From JBBDXI01 sp040902425 (GTDB lineage: Bacteria > Planctomycetota > Phycisphaerae > Phycisphaerales > UBA1924), in assembly GCA_040902425.1 (NCBI GenBank), contig JBBDXI010000011.1, positions 1-49,847 on the forward strand: DNA of 49,847 bases. Reading direction: 5' to 3'. Under the pieces are notes generated by a model that saw only the letters and a list, made by a program, of their open reading frames with translations, searched no databases and was not told the origin of the DNA. How positions within the stretch are numbered: position 1 is the stretch's first letter; each line of letters starts with the position of its first letter. This document shows positions 24,693 through 34,500 of this stretch, piece by piece. The position numbers and the translations under genes were made by a program.

Positions 24693-25113
24693 GGCGGCGA
24701 TTCTACAGGTGTCGCGGGCGGCCGGTTCCCAGGCTGCGCCTGGCGGAGGTTCCTGCCGGCTGATACGCGGAGAGCCGCACGATGTGGCCGCCAGCAAGCG
24801 CTCGGGTGTGGCGGTCCGCGGAGGATCGCTCGATGACCCCGGCGTGCCCGACAGCGGGTAACAACTCATGAACGGGCTTGGGGGGGCAATAACACGTTCC
24901 GGGGGGGCGCCAACGGGGTCGCGGCGGCGGCCGGGACGGGGTTCAGGACGCCGTACGAAAAAAGGGGTTGCCGCCCCTGCATTCCCGGTTATCTTGGAGC
25001 GATCTGGTGCGCCGCTGTGGCGGACGGCGCAGCACGTGTATTTCGATGCGTCGCTCGATCGCTCGGTCGTTGTTTGATCGCCGCCCACCGAGGTGGCTGA
25101 GAAAGGGAAATCG
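24693..25113. other. Intergenic region between divergent genes, no gene seen
   Basis: 421 bases separate the leftward permease from the rightward secreted protein gene. Several short open frames exist but none has a ribosome site, sensible composition or family resemblance. The region should hold both promoters. A weak plus-strand candidate is TTGCCG (24968-24973) with TTATCT (24989-24994) at a short 15-base spacing. Two G7 runs (near 24881 and 24901) lie in it. Confidence 0.5.
24958..24978 (-). terminator. Terminator-like hairpin facing the permease gene
   Basis: On the minus strand AGGGG-CGGCAA-CCCCT is followed by TTTTT. The stem is short (5 bp). It could stop antisense or leader transcripts running leftward. 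Confidence 0.35.
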
Positions 25114-28100
25114 ATGAAGAAGTCTTGTGGTTCGCGCATGGAGAGGCAGTTGAAGGTCATGATGGCCGTGGCCGCCGGCTCCGCCTTCGGGATGACCTCC
25201 CTGGCCCAGGCGCAGAGCCTGTCCACCGCGCTCTCGAACAACGGAACGGGCGGGGTGTTCCTCGACCTCACGCCCACGAGTCCCCTGCACTTCAACTCGT
25301 TCGACACCTACTGGTCGGGGACCTCGACGATCGAGGTCTACACGAGGCCCGGGACGTACGTCGGGTTTGACGACAGCAGCGCGGGGTGGACGCTGACGCA
25401 GACCGTGGTCGCGACGGGGGCGGGCACCACCACGCTCGCGCCGGTCACGCTGACGTCGCCGATCCTCCTCCCGTCGGGTGCGACCACCGGGGTGTACCTG
25501 CAGCCCGTCTCCGGCGGCGGGTTCCGGTATTCGGGGCCGACGCCGGCGCCGCAAACGACGTGGTCCAACGCGGACCTGACGCTGTTCAGCGACGTGGCGC
25601 GCACGGGCCTGGTGGCCTTCGGCGGCACGCGGAACACACCCCGGGTGTTCGCGGGGACGATCCACTATTCGCTGGCCGACCCGCTGACGCCGGGCGCCTG
25701 CTGCAAGACCGACGGCACCTGCTCCGACGGCACGCTGGGCGACTGCCAGACGGCGGGCGGCGTGTTCCAGGGGCCCAGCTCCGTGTGCGCTTCGGTGACC
25801 TGCCCGCAGCCGGGCGCCTGCTGCGCGACGGACGGGACCTGCGCGTTCGGGCTTCCGGCGGCCTGCGCCGCCAGCGGCGGGACGTTCATGGGCGCGGCGG
25901 TGACCTGCGCCGCGACGAACTGCGACGGCGCCTGCTGCAACCCGGACGGGACGTGCACGAGCGGCTCGCAGGTCGCGTGCACCGGCGTGGGCGGCATCTT
26001 CCAGGGCCTGGGCGTGGCGTGCGCCAGTGTGACGTGCTCGCCGTTCTTTGTTGAGGTGGAGCCCAACGAGACGAAGGCCAACGCCACGGCGATCACCTTC
26101 GCGACGCCGGGCCAGACCATCTCGGGCAACACGACGGGCTCGGTCTCCACCGCCGGCGCGGCGAACAGCCTCGACCAGTTCCTCATCACCACCCCGGCCA
26201 TGGCCGTGGGGGTCTACCGCAACCGGCTCACCATCACGTCGGCGACCGAGGGCCACACGGGCACGCTGCGCGGGCTCGGGCAGACCGGGGCCGCCGCCGG
26301 GACGTGGCCCGGCCCCGTCGGCACCCCGACGGCCACCGACACGACCGTCCAGACGAGCTCGACGGTGACGAACCCGCCGCGGATGAACCAGTGGTACGGG
26401 TTCGGCAAGCAGGAGCAGATCTACTACCGCGTCACCGGCGTGGCCGCGACGACCGGCAACTACTTCTCGACCTGGACGGTGGACCCGGTGGCGGTGACCG
26501 ACCTGGGCGCGCCGTTCAACGCCGGCCTGATTAGCATCTCGGCGATGAACCAGGCCCACACGACCGACACCGACCTCTGGGTCTACGACGCGGACTTCAA
26601 CGCCATCGACGGCTACGGCAACGACGACGAGTCGGCCAACGGCGGCTCCGGCGGCACGGGCCTCCTGGGCGCGTCGTTCCTGCGCCGCGAGTTCGCCGCG
26701 GGGACCTACTACATCGCGATGACCAGCTTCAACCTGGCGAACAACAAGGGCTCGCCCTGCGACGACGACTTCCGCACCGGGGCGCTGCTCGACTTCCCCA
26801 ACGCCGTTCTGAACAGCGTCACGACGCTGAACCAGGATGTGACCTTCGCCATCACCGACAGCGCCGGCACGTCGCCCGTCTCGGCCACCCGGCCCGACGC
26901 GTACGACATCGTGTGGTTCAAGATGACGGTGACCGGAACGATCCCGACCGGCGCGTGCTGCCACAGCGACGGCACCTGCACCGAGGTGACCCACGCGACC
27001 TGTCTCGCATCCCCGGGCGGGGTCTACAACGGCAACGGCACCCTCTGTGCGGCGGCCAACTGCAACGGCGCCTGCTGCAACCAGGACGGGACCTGCACCA
27101 GCGGCTCACCGGATGCGTGCAGCACGGCGGGCGGCCTGTTCCAGGGCCTGGGCTCCACCTGCGGCGGTGTGACCTGCACGCCCTTCATTGTCGAGGTTGA
27201 GCCCAACGAGACCAAGGCCACGGCCACCCCGGTCAACTTCACGACTCCCGGCCAGATCCTCATGGGGACCTCAACGGGTTCGTCGACCGTTGCCGGGCCC
27301 GCCAGTCTCGACCAGTTCCTGATCTCCACGCCCGCGGCGGCCCCGGGCATCTACCGCAACCAGCTGACGATCACCACCTCCGGCACCGCCGGTCACACCG
27401 GCAGCATCCGCGGCACGGGTCAGGTGGCCGCGACCGCCGGCGCCTGGCCGGGCCCGGTCGGCACGCCCAATACCACCGACACCGCGGTGCAGACCAGCTC
27501 GACGGTCACGACGCCGGCCCGTATGAACCAGTGGTACGGCTTCGGCAAGGAAGAGCAGATCTACTACCGCGTGACGGGTCTGGTGGGCACGACAGCGCCC
27601 TACATCGCCCAGTGGACCCGGGACCCCGTCGCGGCGACGGACATCGGGACGTTTCTGCCCGGAGTGATCGACATCACGACGTTCGCCCAGGGCCACTCGA
27701 CCGACACTGACATGTGGGTCTACGACGCCAACTTCAACGCCATCCCCGGCTACGGCAACGACGACGAGTCGGTGGTCGGCGGCTCCCCGGGGACCGGGGC
27801 GACGCTCCAGAGCTTCCTCCGGCGCGAGTACGCGGCGGGCACGTACTACATCGTCATGAGCAACTTCCAGATGGCGAACAACATGGGCTCGCCGTGCGAC
27901 GACGACTTCCGCACCGGCTCGCTCCTGGACTTCCCCGACGCCATCGCCAACAGCAGCACCAGCACGAACGTCAACGTGACCTTCTCGGTGGTGGACGCCT
28001 CGGGCGCAACGCAGATCGCCGCGACCCGCCCGGCCGCGTACGACGTGCTGTTCTTCAAGATGACGGTCGCGGGGGCCTGCTACGCCAACTGCGACGAGAG

Positions 28101-28263
28101 CACGCAGCCCCCGGTCCTTAACGTCGCCGACTTCGGCTGCTTCCTCACCCGCTACGCCGCGGGCGAGGCCTACGCCAACTGCGACGACAGCACCCAGCCC
28201 CCGGTCCTCAACGTCGCCGACTTCGGCTGCTTCCTGACCAAGTACGCCGCCGGCTGCCCGTAA
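25114..28263 (+). CDS. Large secreted repeat protein: two copies of a ~300-residue domain, five Cys-rich repeats, GC-type dockerin tail
   Basis: A 1049-residue protein. GAAAGGGA precedes ATG 25114; signal peptide with core VMMAVAAGSAFGMTSLAQ, cleaved near AQAQS. Residues about 35-190 form a beta domain of unknown family. Residues 194-308 are three six-Cys repeats (GACCKTDGTC, GACCATDGTC, GACCNPDGTC). A domain starting VEVEPNETKANAT follows (about 312-610). Two more Cys repeats (613-689) come next, then a second copy starting VEVEPNETKATAT (about 692-988). Both copies share MNQWYGFGKxEQIYYRVTG, TDTDxWVYDAxFNAI and GSPCDDDFRTGxLLDFP. The opening resembles pre-peptidase C-terminal-type beta domains. 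Residues 989-1049 are the dockerin repeats. There is no catalytic motif. The next gene carries a third copy of the domain. Confidence 0.88.
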   Translation: MKKSCGSRMERQLKVMMAVAAGSAFGMTSLAQAQSLSTALSNNGTGGVFLDLTPTSPLHFNSFDTYWSGTSTIEVYTRPGTYVGFDDSSAGWTLTQTVVATGAGTTTLAPVTLTSPILLPSGATTGVYLQPVSGGGFRYSGPTPAPQTTWSNADLTLFSDVARTGLVAFGGTRNTPRVFAGTIHYSLADPLTPGACCKTDGTCSDGTLGDCQTAGGVFQGPSSVCASVTCPQPGACCATDGTCAFGLPAACAASGGTFMGAAVTCAATNCDGACCNPDGTCTSGSQVACTGVGGIFQGLGVACASVTCSPFFVEVEPNETKANATAITFATPGQTISGNTTGSVSTAGAANSLDQFLITTPAMAVGVYRNRLTITSATEGHTGTLRGLGQTGAAAGTWPGPVGTPTATDTTVQTSSTVTNPPRMNQWYGFGKQEQIYYRVTGVAATTGNYFSTWTVDPVAVTDLGAPFNAGLISISAMNQAHTTDTDLWVYDADFNAIDGYGNDDESANGGSGGTGLLGASFLRREFAAGTYYIAMTSFNLANNKGSPCDDDFRTGALLDFPNAVLNSVTTLNQDVTFAITDSAGTSPVSATRPDAYDIVWFKMTVTGTIPTGACCHSDGTCTEVTHATCLASPGGVYNGNGTLCAAANCNGACCNQDGTCTSGSPDACSTAGGLFQGLGSTCGGVTCTPFIVEVEPNETKATATPVNFTTPGQILMGTSTGSSTVAGPASLDQFLISTPAAAPGIYRNQLTITTSGTAGHTGSIRGTGQVAATAGAWPGPVGTPNTTDTAVQTSSTVTTPARMNQWYGFGKEEQIYYRVTGLVGTTAPYIAQWTRDPVAATDIGTFLPGVIDITTFAQGHSTDTDMWVYDANFNAIPGYGNDDESVVGGSPGTGATLQSFLRREYAAGTYYIVMSNFQMANNMGSPCDDDFRTGSLLDFPDAIANSSTSTNVNVTFSVVDASGATQIAATRPAAYDVLFFKMTVAGACYANCDESTQPPVLNVADFGCFLTRYAAGEAYANCDDSTQPPVLNVADFGCFLTKYAAGCP

Positions 28264-28281
28264 GAGCCACAGCCCCAGTGG

Positions 28282-28300
28282 CACAGGCGTCCCGCCTGCG
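28282..28300. repeat. Dispersed palindromic repeat, copy 1
   Basis: CACAGGCG-TCC-CGCCTGCG, nearly perfect palindrome in the shared context GTGGCACAGGCGTCCCGCCTG. It lies 18 bases after the stop at 28263. The same core occurs at 35076-35094 and 35721-35739. Confidence 0.7.
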
Positions 28301-28322
28301 GCCTTTGGGTCCCTGCCACACC

Positions 28323-28349
28323 AAGCCCCGCCCCCCGGTGGGGCTTTTT
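28323..28349 (+). terminator. Rho-independent terminator
   Basis: AAGCCCC and GGGGCTT pair around a C-rich loop and are followed by TTTTTC. It lies about 60 bases after the stop of the preceding gene and separates it from the paralogue downstream. Confidence 0.75.
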
Positions 28350-28410
28350 CCTGCGCCCCCGCTCCCCCCCACCCCCCCCGCCAGCCCTTGCAAATCGGCC
28401 ACTTTCCCGC

Positions 28411-28438
28411 TTGTCTGCGCCCACTTTTGTGGTACAAA
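28411..28438 (+). promoter_or_regulatory. Candidate sigma-70 type promoter for the 28603-30609 gene
   Basis: TTGTCT (28411-28416) and TACAAA (28433-28438) are separated by 16 bases, directly after the terminator of the previous gene. Transcription would start near 28445, giving a leader of about 155 bases. Of the upstream regions I compared by eye, this is the best promoter match. Confidence 0.4.
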
Positions 28439-28602
28439 GAACGCTTCCTGGGGGTTCCGACCGCGCACCCCCCCCGCAGCCGAGAGGGCGGGATGCGCGG
28501 CGGACCACGCCGCCGGCCACGTTCGGATCGCCGCGTGCTCCGTGTCACGCACAGCGGCACGCACGCCGCGGCGCGCCTGCACCCCTCGATAGGAGCCAAC
28601 CC

Positions 28603-30609
28603 ATGACCGACCGAACCCTCCTGCGGGCGATGATCGTCCTCTGCGGCCTGCCCGCCCCTCTTCTGCCCCCCCTCCTTGCCCAGACCACCTACAGCGAGAC
28701 CGAGCCCAACGACTCCAAGATCTTCGCCAGCGGCCCGTTCGTCCTCGCCGCCGGCGACGCCATCCAGGGCACATCCATTTCCAGCTCCGGCGCCGGCATC
28801 GACACCTTCCTGCTCCGCACGGGCGCGGCCCCCGCGGGCATCTACCGCCACCGGCTCGTCATCACCTCCGGCACCGCCCACGCCATGAGCATCCGCGGGC
28901 GCGACCAGACCGCCGGGATCGTCACGCCGTCGAGCGACGGCATCATCCAGACCGGCGCCACCACGCCCCAGCGCGCCGTCGCCTGGTACGGCTTCGGCCG
29001 GAGCGAGCGGCTGTACGTGGCGGTCACGGGCACCTCCTCGACCACCGCCCCGTACACCGCCGCGCTCGAGACCGCGCCCGTCCTCCCCACGCCCCTGGGC
29101 ACGCTCCCCGGCGGCCACGTCACCATCAGCACCGTCGGCCAGGGGCACACCACCGATACCAAGCTCTGGGTCTACGACGCGAACCTCACCGCGATCCCGG
29201 AGTTCGGCAACGACAACGAGCCGGCCCCGGGGACGACCACCCAGTCGCGCCTCGCGCGCGACTTCGCGCCCGGCACTTATTACCTCGCGGTCTCGATCTC
29301 CAACACCGCCAACCAGTTCGGCCAGGTCTTCGACGACCGCGACCAGTCCGACAACGTCATGGACTTCCCGGATGTCCTGGTGAACTCCGTCTCCACCGTC
29401 ACCACGGGCAACTCCAACGTCTCCTTCGTGATCACCGACGGCGCCGGCCTCGACCACCCGACCCCCGCCGCCCGGACCGAGCAGTTCGGGATCAACTGGT
29501 ACACCTTCACCCTCACCGCGCCCGTCGCCCCCACCGGCTCCTGCTGCCGGCCGGACTCGATCTGCTACATTGCCACCGGCCCCGGATGCGCCGCCAACGG
29601 CCACGTCTACCAGGGCGACGGGACTGTCTGCGCCAACACCGACTGCCCGCCCCCCGGCGGGTGCTGCTTCCCCGACTACTCCTGCCGCATCCTCAGCGTC
29701 GCCCAGTGCACCGCCGCCGGCGGGGTCTCCCTCGGCATCGGCTCCGCCTGCACCTGCACGCCCCCGCCCGTCGGCTCGGTCGCTATCGTGGCCGCGGCCA
29801 ACACCAACCCCGCCCACGCTCAGTTCCTCGACGTGCAGTCAAAGCTCCAGTTCACCGGCGCCTTCCCGGAGGTGGTCATCTTCAACGCCGCCCGTGGAAC
29901 GCCCACCCTCCAGTACCTCCAGCAGTTCAAGGCCGTGATCACCTGGAGCAACGTCAACTACTTCGAGGCCGACCTCCTCGGCGATGCCCTGGCCGACTAC
30001 GTGGATGCGGGCGGCGGCGTCGTCGTCACGCCCTTCGCCAACAGCAGCAACACGCCCTACCGCTGGCTCCTCGGCCGCTGGACCCCCTACGAGATCATCC
30101 CCTCCCAGGGCGGCTCCACCGGCACCAGTACCGCCCTCGGCGGGATCCTCATCCCCGGCCACCCCGTGATCGACGGCGTCTCAACCCTCTCCGGCACCAA
30201 CATGAACCGCCCGACCACCACGGCCGTCAACGCCCACGGCCAGAAGGTGGCCCTGTGGCAGGACGGGCGCACGCTCGCGGCCGTCAGCACCGAGCACCCC
30301 CGGCGCGTGGACCTGGGCCTCTACCCGCCCTCTGCTGATACGAGCGCGGGCTTCTGGACCGGCGACGGCGCCCGCCTCATGGCCAACGCCCTCCTCTACG
30401 CCGGCCGCCCGCTGGGCACGCCGTGCTACGCGAACTGCGACAACAGCACCCAGCCGCCGATCCTGAACGTGTCGGACTTCGGCTGCTTCCTGACCAAGTA
30501 CGCCGCGGGCGACCCCTACGCGAACTGCGACGCCAGCACCCAGGCGCCCGTCCTGAACGTCTCGGACTTCGGCTGCTTCCTGACGCAGTACGCGGCGGGA
30601 TGCCGGTGA
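28603..30609 (+). CDS. Secreted protein with PPC-like domain, Cys-rich repeats, GATase/ThuA-like domain and GC-type dockerin tail
   Basis: A 668-residue protein. AGGAG sits 7 bases before ATG 28603, which starts the signal peptide MTDRTLLRAMIVLCGLPAPL, cleaved near LLAQT. Residues about 30-305 are a third copy of the domain in the preceding gene (SETEPNDSKI, WYGFGRSERLYVAVTG, TDTKLWVYDANLTAI, DFAPGTYYLAVS). Residues 312-386 are two Cys-rich repeats, the second degenerate. Residues about 390-600 (SVAIVAAANTNPAHAQFLDV, ALADYVDAGGGVVVTPFAN, GHPVIDGV) resemble the class I glutamine-amidotransferase/ThuA-like fold seen in secreted planctomycete proteins; no catalytic Cys is evident. Residues 608-668 are the dockerin repeats, reading LNVSDF and ending in CR instead of CP. 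It is probably a paralogue of its neighbour by duplication and domain loss. Confidence 0.85.
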   Translation: MTDRTLLRAMIVLCGLPAPLLPPLLAQTTYSETEPNDSKIFASGPFVLAAGDAIQGTSISSSGAGIDTFLLRTGAAPAGIYRHRLVITSGTAHAMSIRGRDQTAGIVTPSSDGIIQTGATTPQRAVAWYGFGRSERLYVAVTGTSSTTAPYTAALETAPVLPTPLGTLPGGHVTISTVGQGHTTDTKLWVYDANLTAIPEFGNDNEPAPGTTTQSRLARDFAPGTYYLAVSISNTANQFGQVFDDRDQSDNVMDFPDVLVNSVSTVTTGNSNVSFVITDGAGLDHPTPAARTEQFGINWYTFTLTAPVAPTGSCCRPDSICYIATGPGCAANGHVYQGDGTVCANTDCPPPGGCCFPDYSCRILSVAQCTAAGGVSLGIGSACTCTPPPVGSVAIVAAANTNPAHAQFLDVQSKLQFTGAFPEVVIFNAARGTPTLQYLQQFKAVITWSNVNYFEADLLGDALADYVDAGGGVVVTPFANSSNTPYRWLLGRWTPYEIIPSQGGSTGTSTALGGILIPGHPVIDGVSTLSGTNMNRPTTTAVNAHGQKVALWQDGRTLAAVSTEHPRRVDLGLYPPSADTSAGFWTGDGARLMANALLYAGRPLGTPCYANCDNSTQPPILNVSDFGCFLTKYAAGDPYANCDASTQAPVLNVSDFGCFLTQYAAGCR

Positions 30610-30634
30610 GCCCGGGCGCCTGAGCCCGTCCACG

Positions 30635-30676
30635 CGTGCCACGGGCGGCTTGAGCCGTGCCACGGGCGGTTTGAGC
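30635..30676. repeat. Tandem 21-bp repeat (two copies) with internal hairpin
   Basis: CGTGCCACGGGCGGCTTGAGC at 30635-30655 is repeated at 30656-30676 with one change (GGCTT to GGTTT). Across the junction CGGCT-TG-AGCCG forms a hairpin, and GCGGC-GAA-GCCGC follows. It lies between convergent genes and could be a mobile palindromic repeat or a transcription barrier. Confidence 0.65.
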
Positions 30677-30750
30677 GGCGAAGCCGCGCCCGCCCGGGTC
30701 TTCGTGCCACCGATCCCGTCATTGGTGAGGTTGCCCCCAGCGTTCGGACG

Positions 30751-31530
30751 TCACTCCCCCTCATTTCCCACGACCTCGCGTTGGGGCTCGCCCGCCGCCG
30801 CGGCACGCCCCACCAGCGCGAGCACAGCGCCCGCGTACGCCATCAGCAGCCCGGCCGCGATCACGGTCCCGCACGGCTGGGTCGCGCAGCCCCCGGCCGC
30901 GCTGAGCACCAGCAGCAGCGGGGCGACGCGGCAGGCCGTCGCGAGGCGCGCGCTGTGGAGGTCCGAGGTGGCGACGCGTGACAGCCACACGAACCCCGCG
31001 GCCCAGATCGCGGCGAACGCTCCCACCGTTCCCAACCCCATGACCAGGATGCCGAGCACGGCGCCGGCAGTCGCGTCCCAGCCGCCGCCGCTGTTCCCGG
31101 AGAACATGACGCTCGCCAGTCCCGCCACCGGCAGTGGCGCGACCGCGGCCAGGACCCGGATGAGCGGCCGCAACGGGCCCTGCGCCTGAGGGCCGGGGTC
31201 CGCCGGGCGCTCTGTCGCGACCCACCAGCCCGCCGGCCAGAGCAGGAAGTACGCGAACGCCGGGCCCGTGACCTCCCACGCCGGCCCGGCGCGCTGCGAG
31301 CCCAACCTCACGAGCAGCAGGACGGCGGCGGCGATGAAGCACGCGCACCCCGCCGCAGCGAGTCCGGCGCCCAGGGCCAGGCGCGTCAGGGGGCTGCGCG
31401 CCACGAGGGAATGGGGTGGCGAGGCGGGCGGCTCGGCGCACCACGGGCAGCGCTCGCGGTCAAGCCCGGCCAGTTCGTAGCCGCAGCACGTGCAGCGGGC
31501 CGGGGGCTTGACGTGGCGGGTCGGGGGCAC
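30751..31530 (-). CDS. Zinc-ribbon multi-pass membrane protein of unknown function
   Basis: A 259-residue protein. The N terminus carries a zinc ribbon, CTCCGYELAGL then CPWC (Cys13/16 and Cys28/31), close to the CxxCGYDLRGL...CPxC ribbon common in planctomycete membrane proteins. About six hydrophobic segments follow (for example LAAAGCACFIAAAVLLLV, FAYFLLWPAGWWVA, AAIWAAGFVWLS). No transporter or enzyme signature is seen. It follows the SNF2 helicase gene on the same strand after 42 bases and may be co-transcribed with it. The ATG 31530 was chosen as the first start that precedes the ribbon. Function unknown. Confidence 0.8.
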   Translation of the reverse strand: MPPTRHVKPPARCTCCGYELAGLDRERCPWCAEPPASPPHSLVARSPLTRLALGAGLAAAGCACFIAAAVLLLVRLGSQRAGPAWEVTGPAFAYFLLWPAGWWVATERPADPGPQAQGPLRPLIRVLAAVAPLPVAGLASVMFSGNSGGGWDATAGAVLGILVMGLGTVGAFAAIWAAGFVWLSRVATSDLHSARLATACRVAPLLLVLSAAGGCATQPCGTVIAAGLLMAYAGAVLALVGRAAAAGEPQREVVGNEGE

Positions 31531-31572
31531 TCCCCTGAAGGTACCAGAAGCCTCGCGGAGAGCGGGCGAAGG

Positions 31573-34500
31573 TCACTCCCCCTCATCCCCCACCGCCTCC
31601 CGCCGCAACGTCAGCATCTCCCGCAGCTGGTCGGTGCTGAGCTCGGTGAGCCACGCCTCACCGCTCCCGATGATGTGCTCGGCCAGCTCCGTCTTCTGCT
31701 CGATCATCTCGTCGATGCGTTCTTCGAGCGTGCCGCGGACGACGAACTTGTGCACCTGCACCGTCCGGTACTGCCCGATCCGGTGGGCCCGGTCCGTGGC
31801 CTGGTTCTCCACCGCCGGGTTCCACCAGCGGTCGAAGTGGAAGACGTGCGTGGCCGCGGTGAGGTTCAGGCCGACGCCGCCCGCCTTCAGCGACACGATG
31901 AAGATCGGCACGCTCCCGTCCGCCCGCTGGAAGCGCTCCACCATCTCCACCCGCTTGCCCTGCGGCGTGCCCCCGTGCAGGAACTGCACCTCGCGGTCAA
32001 GGTCGTGCCGCAGCATCGCCGCCAGCAGCATCCCCATCTCCCGGAACTGCGTGAACACCAGGGCCTGCTCGCCCGACTGCATCACCTCGTCCAGCATCTC
32101 GATGATGCGGACGCACTTGCCAGAACGGTTGGCCGCCGGGGGCTGGGCGGCGCGCCCCTGCGGGGTGGCCCGACGCTCCGCGGCGGGTGCTTCGGCGTCG
32201 CCCGTATCGTCGTCGTCGGCAGGGTCCGGGAGTAAAGACCCGGCGCGAGGCGTCGGGCCCGCCCGCGGGCCGGCCCGCCCAGTCCTTCAAGTACTGCGAC
32301 GGGTGGTTGCAGATCTGCTTCAGCTTCACCAGCGTCGAGAGCACCAGCCCGCGCCGCTGGATCCCCTCCGCCGCCTCCACCTCCGCCAGCATCCGCTTCA
32401 CCACCGACTCGTACAGCTCCGCCTGCTCCGCCGTCAGGTGGCAGTACTCCCGCGTCTCCACCTTCTCCGGCAGGTCCGCGGCCACCGCGGGGTCGGTCTT
32501 CAGCCGCCGCAGGATGAAGGGGCGCACCAGCGACCGCAGCTGCCGGGCCCGGCCCCCGTCGTGGTACCGCTCGATCGGCACGCTGAACCGCTTGCGGAAC
32601 CCCGCCGCCGTCCCCAGGTACTCCGGGTTCAGGAAGTCCAGGATCGACCACAGCTCCGACAGCCGGTTCTCGACCGGTGTCCCCGTCAGGGCCACCCTCG
32701 TCCCCGCCGGGATCGACCGCACCGCCGCCGACTGCTTCGTCAGCGGGTTCTTGATGTACTGCGCCTCATCCAGCACCACCCGCTGCCACGTGATCCGCTG
32801 CAGCGCCTCCCGGTCGCGGTGCGCCAGCGCATAGGTCGTAATCACCGCGTCCGCCTCGTCCACCGCCGCCAGCAGGGCATCGCCCTGCGGCCGCTCCGGC
32901 CCGTGGTGGATGATGAACTTCAACTGCGGGCAGAACCGCTTGGCCTCGTGCAGCCAGTTGCCGACGACGGACATGGGGACGACCAGCAGCGTCGGCGGAA
33001 CGCGGGTGGAGGCGGCCATGGCCGCGGCGTCGGCCTGTGATTCGGGGGTCGGGGGCTCCCCGGCACTGCTGCGCGGCGGGGACGCCGCGAGCAGTGGCAC
33101 CCCGCCGGGGCCCGTCACCTGTTCACCTGTTCCCCTCTTCACCTCTTCAGGCGCCCCCTGCTCCCGCTCGTGCGCCAGGAGCGCCAGCAACTGGATCGTC
33201 TTGCCCAGCCCCATGTCATCCGCCAGGCACGGCCCGAAGCCGAAGCGCTCGAGGAACGACAGCCACGACACGCCCCGCACCTGGTACGGGCGCAGCTGCC
33301 CGTGGAACCCCACCGGCGGCGTGATGATCGGGATCTGCTGGTTCTCCGCCCCCTCGCCGAAGAACGCCCCGATCCACCCCGTGGTCTCGACGCCGACCAC
33401 CGGGATCCCGCTGGTCCGCGCGTCGGTCGTGTACGCCAGCCGGATCGCCTCGGCGACCGCCATCCGCCCCCCCGGGTTCTCCTGGATGAACCGGATCGCC
33501 GCCTTCACATCCTCCGGGCGCACCTCCACCCACTGCCCGTTGATCCGCACCAGCGGCGTCCGGCGCGAGGCCAGCTTCTCGAACTCCGCCAGCGAGAGCG
33601 TCGCCCCGCCGATCGAGATGTCCCAGGAGTACGCCACCAGCGCCCCCATCCCCAGGCGCGTCCGCGTCGGCGTCGCCCCCGCCGAGGGCCCCAGCAGCGC
33701 CTCCAGCGGGTCGCTCGCCAGCTTCAGGCGCGCCCCGATCCGCGCCGACGGCTGGTCCCACCAGTCCGGCACCTGCACCCCGAACCCCTGCTCGGTCAGG
33801 ATCGGGCGGTGCTCGCGCAGGAAGGCGTACGCCAGGCGCGTCGGCAGCTCCAGCGAGGTCGGCTCCGGGTCCCCCAGCGCCTTCTCCATGTGCGGGTACA
33901 GCCGCGCCGCCCGCGCCAGCTCCTTCAGCAGCAGCTCCTGCGGCCCGTCGATCCGCCGCCCCTCCAGCGTCACCGAGTCCGTCGGCAGCAGCCAGATGTC
34001 CTCCGCCGCCAGCACGATCGCCGGGTGCTCCTGCGACTGGATGTGGAAGGTCAGCGGCCAGGTGATGTCGTCCCCCGGCTCCTGCATGTCCCCCAGCATG
34101 CTGGCCTCGGGCGGCTCCTCCAGCCGCAGCAGCAGCCGCCACTGCGCGCTCACGCCCCGGTCCTCCAGCCCCGAGACCCACCGGCGGACCGTCCGGATCA
34201 TCTCCGTCCGCGCTGAGCCCCGCGCCGGGATCGCGTCCCCCGCCCCCAGCAGCCCCGACAGCCACGCCACCTGCGGGTCGGCCTCCGCGTCCCGCCCCTC
34301 GATCGCCTCGTGCATGCTCTCACGGGCCAGCGTCCGCCGGCACTCCGCATCCACCGCCGCCGAGAGAAACGACTCCAGCACCGGCCACGCCTGGTGCTGG
34401 AACGAGTCGGCTACCGCCCTCGCCGAGGGCGGCATCGACGCCAGCAGCAGCGCCACGCGCTCGGCCGTGCGGGCATCGGCCAGCCACGGCTGCCACTGCC

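Noticed and set aside
24693..25113. Short open frames of 66-70 codons in the intergenic region
   Set aside because: No ribosome site, no family resemblance and poor composition; more likely promoter and leader DNA.
31573..32130. A separate small helicase gene starting at the Met of MLDEVMQ
   Set aside because: Coding sequence of the same helicase is visible upstream in that frame (RSGKCVRIIE and the acidic linker). It is the C-terminal part of one frameshifted gene.
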